Assembly: GCA_020628895.1 (NCBI GenBank)
Contig: JAHDEM010000013.1
Location: forward strand, 25,029 to 57,079
Origin: Candidatus Endobugula sp.
GTDB taxonomy: Bacteria; Pseudomonadota; Gammaproteobacteria; Pseudomonadales; Cellvibrionaceae
Length of the DNA: 32,051 bases
Reading direction: 5' to 3'
Below are positions 1 to 6,491 of this stretch, in pieces. The position numbers were made by a program, and so were the translations under genes. Position 1 is the stretch's first letter, and the number at the start of each line of letters is the position of its first letter. The notes beneath the pieces were generated by a model that did not search any database, was not told the origin of the DNA, and was given only the letters and a program-made list of their open reading frames with translations.

Positions 1-1
1 C

Positions 2-997
2 GAACCGCATAAGCGAACATGGATGGCGTTTATTGCCAATGATAATATATGGAGTGCACAACAAATACCGCAAGTGCAGAGTGACTTAATCACGATTGCA
101 ACAGTAATTGCAAAATATGAACCCGTTGTCATGTTAGTGCGTGAACAAGATTTGGTAGTTGCGAAAAAACTATTGGCAAAAAAATCGCAAACATTATTTC
201 CTATCAAATTTATAGTCAGCAAGATAGACGACTTATGGTTGCGTGATACAGGCCCAACGTTTGTTAAAAATCAACAAGGTAAAACAGCAGCCATTAATTT
301 TAACTTTAATGGATGGGGAGAAAAACAAACCTACACAAACGATGCGAATGTCGCACCATTTATTGCGGCTAAAGCTAATGTACCACTGCTTTTATCTGAG
401 CTTATATTAGAGGGCGGTTGTTTTGAAGTCGATGGCGAAGGCACTGCCATTATGACAGAGAGCTGTATTATTAACGACAATCGAAATCCTAATAAGACAA
501 AACAGTTTATAGAAGAAGAATTAAAATATTTATTAGGTTTAAAAAAAATTATTTGGTTAAAAGGTATTAAAGGAAAAGATATTACCGATGGCCATACCGA
601 TTTTTATGCACGCTTTGCCAAGCCAGGTCATGTGGTGGTTAGCCGAGAAATAGACTCTTATCTTTATGATTATCAAGTAACACGGAATAATATTAAAGAA
701 CTTCAGACAGCGACAGATGCAAAAGGTAGATCGTTAACATTAACGATTATCGACACTCCTACAAAAATTAACGAACATTTTGGTGTTGATCATTTTGCAG
801 CAGGATACATTGGTTATTATGTGTGTAACGGTGGAATTATCATCCAAAAATTTGGCGATGCTATTGCTGACCGAGTAGCGCGAGAAAAAATAGCCACATT
901 ATTCCCCCATCATACCATCGAACAAATTGCCATTGATGCCATTGCTAGTGGCGGTGGTAGTATACATTGTGCAACTCAACAAGAGCCTGCTGTATAA
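2..997 (+). CDS. aguA: Agmatine deiminase (5' end outside window)
   Basis: Hydrolyses agmatine to N-carbamoylputrescine and ammonia on the arginine-to-putrescine route; cytoplasmic. The reading frame is open to the left edge, and the residues before the first in-window ATG (position 23) read EPHKRTW and run into MAF. This matches the family's N-terminal substrate-loop region, so the true start lies upstream of the window and about 15-30 residues are missing. Family marks are WLRDTGPTF, FNGWGEK, DGHTDFYARF with the catalytic His, and near the C-terminus GGGSIHCATQQEP with the nucleophilic Cys. The related peptidylarginine deiminases share the fold, but the C-terminal block fits agmatine deiminase better. 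The partner N-carbamoylputrescine amidase may lie to the left. A DUF3179 gene follows after 99 bp. Confidence 0.88.
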   Translation, partial: EPHKRTWMAFIANDNIWSAQQIPQVQSDLITIATVIAKYEPVVMLVREQDLVVAKKLLAKKSQTLFPIKFIVSKIDDLWLRDTGPTFVKNQQGKTAAINFNFNGWGEKQTYTNDANVAPFIAAKANVPLLLSELILEGGCFEVDGEGTAIMTESCIINDNRNPNKTKQFIEEELKYLLGLKKIIWLKGIKGKDITDGHTDFYARFAKPGHVVVSREIDSYLYDYQVTRNNIKELQTATDAKGRSLTLTIIDTPTKINEHFGVDHFAAGYIGYYVCNGGIIIQKFGDAIADRVAREKIATLFPHHTIEQIAIDAIASGGGSIHCATQQEPAV

Positions 998-1096
998 ACA
1001 ATAGTGCTGCTTATTGTCGTGGTATGCACTCTATGAACTAATTATTGAATATTTTGTCTACCTTGTAGTGTATTTTTTCTTGTATGAGGCAGCAAT

Positions 1097-2050
1097 ATGT
1101 TGCAACCTGCTCACTTTGCTAAATGTTTTTTACTATTTTTATTTTTTATTCCTTTTTTAGTCGATGCTCAAGCGTTGCAAAAAAATGGCTTCCATTTATC
1201 TCCTTCTAGTATTCCAACAGAAAAAATATTTTCTGGCGGGCCACCGAAAGATGGTATTCCTGCTATTGATCACCCTATTTTTGTTGATGTTGATCAAGCC
1301 CACTTTTTAAAAAAGACCGATAAAGTATTAGGTATTTATATCAATGGTATTGCTAAGGCTTACCCTATAAAAATTTTAAATTGGCATGAGATTGTGAACG
1401 ACCAATTTAAGGATCAATCAATCGTTGTGACTTATTGCCCTTTATGTGGAACAGGTGTTGCATTTGATGCTCTAGTATCAGGTGAAAAATTAGATTTTGG
1501 TGTATCGGGTTTACTGTATAACAGCGACGTATTGTTATACGACAGGCAAACCCAATCACTCTGGTCACAGCTATTGGCGGCTGCAGTGACCGGCAAATAT
1601 ATCAACACATCATTAGCTATGATTCCTATGGAGCATACGACATGGGAGCATTGGAAAAATAAGTATCAAAAAACCAAAGTGTTAAGTACCAATACGGGAT
1701 TTTCACGTGATTATGAGCGAAATCCTTATGCAGGTTATGAGCAGTCGCGGCGATTGTTTTTTTCTGTTTCTCACGAAGCTCCTAGTCACTATCATCCCAA
1801 AGAGCGCGTTATTGGTATTGAGGTTAATGGTGTTCACAAAGCTTATCCGTTTAGTGAATTAAGCCAACACAAAGATAAACAGTTTACGGATACTATAGCG
1901 GGAGAAAAAGTGATTATTCATTGGGATGAAGCATCGCAAAGTGCCAGAATTACCGATCAAGATAATCAGCTACTAGCGGCAACTACTAGCTTTTGGTTTG
2001 CTTGGTTTACCTTTTATCCCAATACTTTAGTATTTACTAGCTCGTCATAA
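1097..2050 (+). CDS. Secreted DUF3179 domain protein
   Basis: A 317-residue protein of unknown biochemical function. Residues 1 to about 24 form a signal peptide (a Phe/Leu-rich core ending at VDA-QA), so it should be exported. The rest is one DUF3179 domain with the hallmark VTYCPLCGTGVAFD (two Cys as CPLC, near residue 115), then GVSGLLYNSDVLLYDR, SLWSQL, PMEHTTWEHW and STNTGFSRDY. The invariant CPxCGxG could bind a metal or form a disulphide; this is inference. The start is supported by a GAGG ribosome binding site 8 nt before ATG. A rho-independent terminator follows directly. No neighbour suggests a pathway. Confidence 0.85.
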   Translation: MLQPAHFAKCFLLFLFFIPFLVDAQALQKNGFHLSPSSIPTEKIFSGGPPKDGIPAIDHPIFVDVDQAHFLKKTDKVLGIYINGIAKAYPIKILNWHEIVNDQFKDQSIVVTYCPLCGTGVAFDALVSGEKLDFGVSGLLYNSDVLLYDRQTQSLWSQLLAAAVTGKYINTSLAMIPMEHTTWEHWKNKYQKTKVLSTNTGFSRDYERNPYAGYEQSRRLFFSVSHEAPSHYHPKERVIGIEVNGVHKAYPFSELSQHKDKQFTDTIAGEKVIIHWDEASQSARITDQDNQLLAATTSFWFAWFTFYPNTLVFTSSS

Positions 2051-2055
2051 TGCAT

Positions 2056-2086
2056 AAAAAACCCCGATCATTAATCGGGGTTTTTT
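2056..2086. terminator. Bidirectional rho-independent terminator
   Basis: A perfect 7-bp stem (CCCCGAT with ATCGGGG) and a 5-nt loop are flanked by six A on the left and six T on the right. The structure can therefore end transcription from either side. It lies between the convergent DUF3179 gene and ridA. Confidence 0.93.
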
Positions 2087-2113
2087 ATGATGATGCTTTA
2101 ATACACCTAATAG

Positions 2114-2497
2114 TTAGATAACCATGATTCCATCGGCTTCTACGATGGCACCTTTGGGTAATTCCTTAACGCCAACCGCTGCACGTGCAGGATAAGGTTC
2201 AGAAAAATATTCTGCCATCACTTCGTTAACGGTGGCAAAGTTGCTCAGATCGGTTAAGAAAATATTTAATTTAACAATATCTGCTAAGCTACCATCCGCG
2301 GCTTCGCAAACAGCCTTTAGGTTTTTAAATACTTGATGAGCCTGTGCAGCAAAGTCCCCTTCGACTAATGTCATCGATGCAGGATCTAGAGGAATCTGTC
2401 CTGATAAATATACGGTGTTGTTGGTTTTCACTGCTTGAGAATAAGTACCAATCGCTTCTGGTGCTTTGTCTGTGCTGATAATTGCTTTGTTTGTCAT
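2114..2497 (-). CDS. ridA: RidA family reactive intermediate deaminase
   Basis: RidA hydrolyses the reactive enamine/imine intermediates released by PLP enzymes such as threonine dehydratase, protecting PLP enzymes from damage. The protein is 127 residues, the usual family length. Marks are IGTYSQAV near residue 20, SGQIPLDP, and the C-terminal [16 protein letters not shown] containing the conserved substrate-binding Arg and the trailing Glu. An in-frame extension of 21 hydrophobic residues upstream was rejected because MTNKAI aligns with family N-termini. In many gammaproteobacteria ridA follows spoT; here it lies about 14 kb away, next to mutM. A 12-bp perfect palindrome sits about 37 bp upstream of its start. 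Confidence 0.92.
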   Translation of the reverse strand: MTNKAIISTDKAPEAIGTYSQAVKTNNTVYLSGQIPLDPASMTLVEGDFAAQAHQVFKNLKAVCEAADGSLADIVKLNIFLTDLSNFATVNEVMAEYFSEPYPARAAVGVKELPKGAIVEADGIMVI

Positions 2498-2533
2498 AGT
2501 CTTCGTCGTATGTTGTAAAAGAATAAATATAAA

Positions 2534-2545
2534 ACGGCTAGCCGT
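2534..2545. promoter_or_regulatory. 12-bp palindrome upstream of ridA
   Basis: ACGGCTAGCCGT is a perfect 12-bp palindrome about 37 bp before the ridA start. It lies just upstream of an AT-rich TATATT that could serve as the -10 on the minus strand. Its position suits an operator, but no known factor was recognised. Confidence 0.3.
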
Positions 2546-2654
2546 CGTTATTTTAAACACTCAGCTGGATATGAAATATCGCATCGAAAAAAGGTGTCTT
2601 AGGTTGATATCCAGTATCTAATTATAGTGATGCCACCATAATGAATGCAAAGTT

Positions 2655-3473
2655 TTATTTTTGGCAGCGGGTACAATAGGTCGTTGCCCTTTGTGCCTGC
2701 CTGATTTCTTTGAGCAATGTTTTGCAAACGACACAGGGTTGCCCACCACGGCCATAAACATTGAGCTGTTGAGCGAAATAACCGGGTTTACCGTCGCCGC
2801 CAACAAAATCTCTTAATGTTGTACCGCCTTGAGTAATAGACCTTTGCAAAACCGCTTTAATGTCATTGACCCATTGTTCGCATTGTTTGCGTGTGAGTTT
2901 AGACGCCATCTTAGTGGGGCGAATGCCAGCGGTAAACAATGACTCATTTGCGTAGATATTGCCGACACCCACAACAATGTGGCTATCCATAATAAAGGTT
3001 TTTACATCCTTTTTGCGTTTGCGGCTTTTAGTAAAAAGATATTCCGAATTAAAAGCATCTGATAGTGGCTCTGGCCCAAGTTTGCATAATAAAGCATGCT
3101 CTTCGGGTGGGCTTGTCGTCCACAAGATAGAGCCGAACCTTCTGGGGTCATGAAAGCGTAGAGCGATATTATTAGTGAAAATAATATCCACATGATCGTG
3201 TTTTTGCGGTGACTCTTTCTTGGGATTAACAATACGCAAACTACCTGACATGCCTAAGTGGATCAGTAAATGCCCATGGGTAAATTGCAGTAGTAGATAT
3301 TTTCCACGACGATCAATATCTAACAGTTTTTTTCGCTGTAAAATGTTTGGTAATGCAGGGTCAATAGGCCAGCGTAGTCCATGATGGCGAATAACGACTT
3401 GGTTAACCAGTTTCCCCGTTATATGAGGAGCAATACCTTGTCGCGTCGTTTCTACTTCAGGAAGTTCAGGCAT
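2655..3473 (-). CDS. mutM: Formamidopyrimidine-DNA glycosylase
   Basis: A base-excision repair enzyme that removes 8-oxoguanine and formamidopyrimidines and nicks the abasic site. The 272-residue protein begins MPELPEVETTRQG, which supplies the catalytic Pro2 and Glu3. This fixes the start at 3473, six codons inside a possible longer frame, because Pro must be the mature N-terminus. RRGKYLL near residue 55 carries the conserved Lys, and LIHLGMSGSLRI and HDPRRFGS follow. The C-terminus holds the DNA-binding zinc finger, two CxxC pairs (CVVC and CTRC) separated by about 16 residues. It sits downstream of rpmG on the same strand, as in E. coli, but after a terminator, so it probably has its own promoter in the 3474-3606 gap. 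Confidence 0.96.
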   Translation of the reverse strand: MPELPEVETTRQGIAPHITGKLVNQVVIRHHGLRWPIDPALPNILQRKKLLDIDRRGKYLLLQFTHGHLLIHLGMSGSLRIVNPKKESPQKHDHVDIIFTNNIALRFHDPRRFGSILWTTSPPEEHALLCKLGPEPLSDAFNSEYLFTKSRKRKKDVKTFIMDSHIVVGVGNIYANESLFTAGIRPTKMASKLTRKQCEQWVNDIKAVLQRSITQGGTTLRDFVGGDGKPGYFAQQLNVYGRGGQPCVVCKTLLKEIRQAQRATTYCTRCQK

Positions 3474-3556
3474 AATATTAGCGTGCGACAATTAGTTTTG
3501 TGTAGAGAGGATAACACGAATAATGATGTGATCTAGCTTGATGATGAGTTTGTTAA

Positions 3557-3591
3557 GCGTCTCGCGTCCTGCGTCTGACGTCTAGCGACTG
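3557..3591 (+). repeat. Degenerate heptanucleotide repeat, five units
   Basis: Five consecutive 7-bp units occupy the mutM-rpmG gap: GCGTCTC, GCGTCCT, GCGTCTG, ACGTCTA and GCGACTG. Each differs from a GCGTCTN consensus at no more than two positions. The array is non-coding. It has the same 7-bp period as the array before sdhC but a different core. Confidence 0.75.
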
Positions 3592-3606
3592 TAAACCACC
3601 AGACAT

Positions 3607-3640
3607 AAAAAAACCCGATAACGAATCATTATCGGGTTTT
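3607..3640 (-). terminator. Rho-independent terminator of rpmB-rpmG
   Basis: An 8-bp perfect stem (CCCGATAA with TTATCGGG) and a 7-nt loop lie 17 bp past the rpmG stop. On the minus strand the stem is followed by seven T. It separates the ribosomal-protein operon from mutM. Confidence 0.9.
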
Positions 3641-3656
3641 AAATAGAACAAGAGGC

Positions 3657-3812
3657 TTATTTAATTTTGCCTTCTTTGTAGATCACGTGCTTACGAGCAA
3701 CAGGATCGAACTTCTTGATTTCCATTTTTTCAGGCATATTACGCTTGTTTTTATCCGTAGTATAAAAATGACCGGTGCCTGCAGTTGAATTTAAACGAAT
3801 TTTATCACGCAT
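3657..3812 (-). CDS. rpmG: 50S ribosomal protein L33
   Basis: A 51-residue component of the large ribosomal subunit. The translation starts [19 protein letters not shown] and ends [14 protein letters not shown], a recognisable L33. It contains no cysteine, so it is the zinc-free form. It is the second gene of rpmB-rpmG, 33 bp after rpmB, with an AGGATATTCTC purine stretch before ATG as ribosome binding site. A strong terminator follows. Confidence 0.97.
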   Translation of the reverse strand: MRDKIRLNSTAGTGHFYTTDKNKRNMPEKMEIKKFDPVARKHVIYKEGKIK

Positions 3813-3845
3813 GAGAATATCCTCTTTGTCGCTTTGTTCAGTGGA

Positions 3846-4082
3846 TTACACTTTTTCGCCACGAGAGCGAAGGTCTGCTAGTACCGCATCGATACCTTTT
3901 TTGTCGATTATGCGCATCCCTTTTGTTGATACACGTAATTTAACAAAACGTTTTTCAGACTCAACCCAAAAACGGTGAGAGTGTAAGTTAGGCAAAAAAC
4001 GACGCTTAGTGTGGTTTTTTGCGTGAGAAACATTATTTCCAGTTATTGGGCGCTTGCCTGTAACCTGACATACTCTAGACAT
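3846..4082 (-). CDS. rpmB: 50S ribosomal protein L28
   Basis: A 78-residue large-subunit protein, full length for the family. It begins [21 protein letters not shown] and ends [12 protein letters not shown]. The single N-terminal Cys is not part of a CxxC pair, so this is the zinc-free type. An AGAGGCA ribosome binding site lies about 7 nt before ATG. It leads the rpmB-rpmG operon. The 335-bp region upstream holds a good minus-strand promoter candidate (4306-4334), which would give a leader of roughly 215 nt, and a weaker TATAGT element near 4131. Confidence 0.97.
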   Translation of the reverse strand: MSRVCQVTGKRPITGNNVSHAKNHTKRRFLPNLHSHRFWVESEKRFVKLRVSTKGMRIIDKKGIDAVLADLRSRGEKV

Positions 4083-4241
4083 TGTGTTGCCTCTAATTCA
4101 GCGATGTTTTAATCAAACATTAATAAAAAATACTATACCGCCGTGACGATTATCGATCGATAGTGCGCACGTCGATACAAAAAATGGGTGAAAGTGATAC
4201 GCTTTTACTTTCTAAGTAGGGAAACAACGGAATTTTCGCTT

Positions 4242-4381
4242 ATTTACCCCCTAAAATGAGAGCTAAACGAAGCGTTCCTTAAGCGACCCATAAAATGAGC
4301 CGCGTTTTATACCAAAACAGCGTTCCAATAGCAATCAATACTTGATAAATAAGCCTGTTTTTTGCGCATTTACCCCTAAAA
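4242..4381. repeat. Short direct repeats in the rpmB-radC gap
   Basis: The 335-bp gap between rpmB and radC (4083-4417) has no gene. It holds ATTTACCCC(C)TAAAA at 4242-4256 and 4368-4381, TAAAATGAG at 4252-4260 and 4291-4299, and AGCGTTCC at 4271-4278 and 4319-4326. Most of them flank the candidate rpmB promoter and could be a diverged duplication or binding sites. Confidence 0.45.
4306..4334 (-). promoter_or_regulatory. Candidate sigma-70 promoter for rpmB-rpmG
   Basis: On the minus strand TTGCTA (4329-4334) and TATAAA (4306-4311) are separated by 17 bp, with a TGG extended -10 directly before TATAAA. It points at rpmB. The -10 is close to consensus and the -35 matches 4 of 6 positions. Confidence 0.5.
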
Positions 4382-4417
4382 AACGTATTTTGCTTAGGAG
4401 CCATGGTTTTTTATCGT

Positions 4418-5092
4418 TTATATCCAGCCTTGTTCAGCAAATGACAGCATTGTATTGTCCCCAATAATAAAGTGATCGAGAACATTAATGTCCACGGTTT
4501 TAAGTGCTTTTATGAGTTCCCTAGTGATGTGGTGGTCTGCTCTACTGGGCTCAGTTATCCCTGATGGATGGTTGTGTGCCAAGATCACTGCAGCCGCATT
4601 GTGAGATAAGGCCATTTTGACGACCTCTCTAGGGTACACACTAGCGGCATTAATGGTTCCAAAAAAAAGCTCTTGGTAGTCAATCAGCTGATGCTGACTA
4701 TCGAGCAGTAATACCGCGAAAACCTCCCGTTCTTGATGCTGAAGTTGGGATAATAGGTATTGTTTTACATGGTCAGGTTGGGTGAACACATTCGTTTTAT
4801 GAAGGGCCTCAGCAATATGCCTTTTAGCCATTTCTAGCACAGCCTGTAGCTGCGCATATTTGGCTTTACCCAAGCCGTGACTCTCACAAAAGCGGCTTTG
4901 GCTGGCCTCTAAGATGGCTCTTAGGCCGCCAAAATCGTTGAGAAGATCACGTGCCAGATCAACAGCCGACTTTCCCCTGCATCCTGTGCGTAAGAAAATA
5001 GCGAGCAATTCAGCATCAGATAATGCTGCCGGCCCTTTACGTAAGAGTTTCTCGCGAGGTCGTTCGGCACACGGCCAGTCTGTAATTGCCAT
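4418..5092 (-). CDS. radC: RadC family JAB1/MPN metallo-domain protein
   Basis: A 224-residue UPF0758/RadC protein. The N-terminal third is a helix-hairpin-helix-like region ([26 protein letters not shown]). The C-terminal half is a JAB1/MPN domain with the zinc-binding AHNHPSG, followed about 10 residues later by an Asp in PSRADH. The historical DNA-repair name is not supported by function, and its real role is unsettled. The start is backed by AAGGA about 7 nt upstream. It keeps the classical place between rpmB and coaBC and is divergent from coaBC, with 159 bp between them. Confidence 0.95.
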   Translation of the reverse strand: MAITDWPCAERPREKLLRKGPAALSDAELLAIFLRTGCRGKSAVDLARDLLNDFGGLRAILEASQSRFCESHGLGKAKYAQLQAVLEMAKRHIAEALHKTNVFTQPDHVKQYLLSQLQHQEREVFAVLLLDSQHQLIDYQELFFGTINAASVYPREVVKMALSHNAAAVILAHNHPSGITEPSRADHHITRELIKALKTVDINVLDHFIIGDNTMLSFAEQGWI

Positions 5093-5251
5093 AATATCGT
5101 CCTTGATTATGTTATGTGCAGATAGTATAGAGTTTTGTGCTATGGGACAGTATATAGGCCCTATAAGATGTCCTACAACAGTGTCGAATTGCTTAGCAAA
5201 ATGGTATCTTAGTGGTTTATAGTTAACAAGAGCTCACCCCAAGACATTCCA

Positions 5252-6466
5252 ATGATGAAAAACTTAATGAATCGCCGTATTTTGTTAGGCGTATCTGGCG
5301 GTATCGCGGCTTATAAAAGCGCTGAACTGATTCGTCGATTACAGGACTTAGGTGCGGATGTACGTGTTGTTATGACTCGTGCAGCACAAGAATTTATTAC
5401 ACCACTGACGTTACAAGCACTATCGGGTAACCCCGTACATGTGGACTTATTGGATCCAGCAGCCGAAGCGGCTATGGGGCATATTGAATTAGCGCGATGG
5501 GCGGATCTGATTGTCGTTGCGCCGGCCAGTGCCGATGTCATTGCCCGTTTAACCCTAGGCAAAGGGGATGATCTGCTAACAACCGTTTGTTTGGCTCGTC
5601 GCTGTGATCTCGTAGTTGCGCCAGCGATGAATGAAGCCATGTGGCACAATCAAACCACTCAAGATAATTTGCAGGTGCTAAAGCAGCGAGGCATACAGCA
5701 GATTGGTCCCGCTTCTGGAGGACAGGCCTGTGGTGATGTTGGCATGGGACGTATGTCTGAGCCCTCCCAGTTGGCGGTTGAAATTGCAAACTGTTTTGAA
5801 TCTGGTGAATTAGCGGGTAAGACAGTGATGATAACCGCAGGTCCTACACGAGAAGCTATTGATCCGGTGCGTTATATCAGTAATCACAGCTCAGGTAAGA
5901 TGGGGTATGCTTTAGCACAGGCTGCTGTTGATGCCGGTGCAAAGGTTGTATTAGTGAGTGGACCAACGACACTGGCTTGCCCAGAGCATGTTGAGCGTAT
6001 CGATGTTGTCTCGGCTCAGCAGATGTATGATGCTTGTATGAGCCGTGTGCAAGATGCTGATATTGTTGTTGCCTCAGCAGCCGTTGCTGATTTTCGTCCA
6101 GTGACGGTGGCAGAACAAAAAATGAAAAAAACCGGTCAAGAGACAATGACCATAGAAATGGTCAAAAACCCGGATATTGTGGCTTCAATAGCGGCTCTGG
6201 AGACGGCCCCTTTTGTTGTAGGCTTTGCAGCGGAGACCAATGATGTTATTGCTTACGCAAAATACAAAATGCAACGTAAAAAACTGAATATGATTATTGC
6301 TAACGATGTATCAGATGCGTCGATTGGCTTTAACACCGATCATAATGCTGTCACTGTGTTAACAGCAGATACACAACAGACATTGCCAGAAGCGAGTAAG
6401 TTTCAGTTAGCACAATCTATTGTTACTGCTATTTCGAAAGAATTAACGAATGGACCATCGTCATAA
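5252..6466 (+). CDS. coaBC: Bifunctional phosphopantothenoylcysteine decarboxylase/synthetase
   Basis: Catalyses two steps of coenzyme A synthesis: CTP-dependent joining of phosphopantothenate with cysteine, then FMN-dependent decarboxylation. The N-terminal CoaC flavoprotein domain has LGVSGGIAAYKSAEL, ASADVIARLTLGKGDDLLT, PAMNEAMW and the active-site Cys160 in GGQACGDVGMGRM. The CoaB domain starts near residue 190 with AGPTREAIDPVRYISNHSSGKMG and contains ASAAVADF and MKKTG with the catalytic Lys. The length of 404 is normal, so it is not fused to Dut. No clear ribosome binding site was seen; ATG at 5252, 5255 or 5267 are all possible. algC follows after 25 bp, so co-transcription is likely. 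Confidence 0.96.
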   Translation: MMKNLMNRRILLGVSGGIAAYKSAELIRRLQDLGADVRVVMTRAAQEFITPLTLQALSGNPVHVDLLDPAAEAAMGHIELARWADLIVVAPASADVIARLTLGKGDDLLTTVCLARRCDLVVAPAMNEAMWHNQTTQDNLQVLKQRGIQQIGPASGGQACGDVGMGRMSEPSQLAVEIANCFESGELAGKTVMITAGPTREAIDPVRYISNHSSGKMGYALAQAAVDAGAKVVLVSGPTTLACPEHVERIDVVSAQQMYDACMSRVQDADIVVASAAVADFRPVTVAEQKMKKTGQETMTIEMVKNPDIVASIAALETAPFVVGFAAETNDVIAYAKYKMQRKKLNMIIANDVSDASIGFNTDHNAVTVLTADTQQTLPEASKFQLAQSIVTAISKELTNGPSS

Positions 6467-6491
6467 TTGCCATGGATATAGGTAAGTGTTT

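Noticed and set aside
2565-2614. CTGGATAT/ATATCCAG inverted repeat between ridA and mutM
   Set aside because: An 8-bp stem with a 34-nt loop and no T-run is weak and could be chance.
5311-5649. A 112-codon minus-strand frame inside coaBC
   Set aside because: It is antisense to strongly conserved coaBC sequence and its Ala/Arg/Ser-rich translation is typical of a shadow frame.
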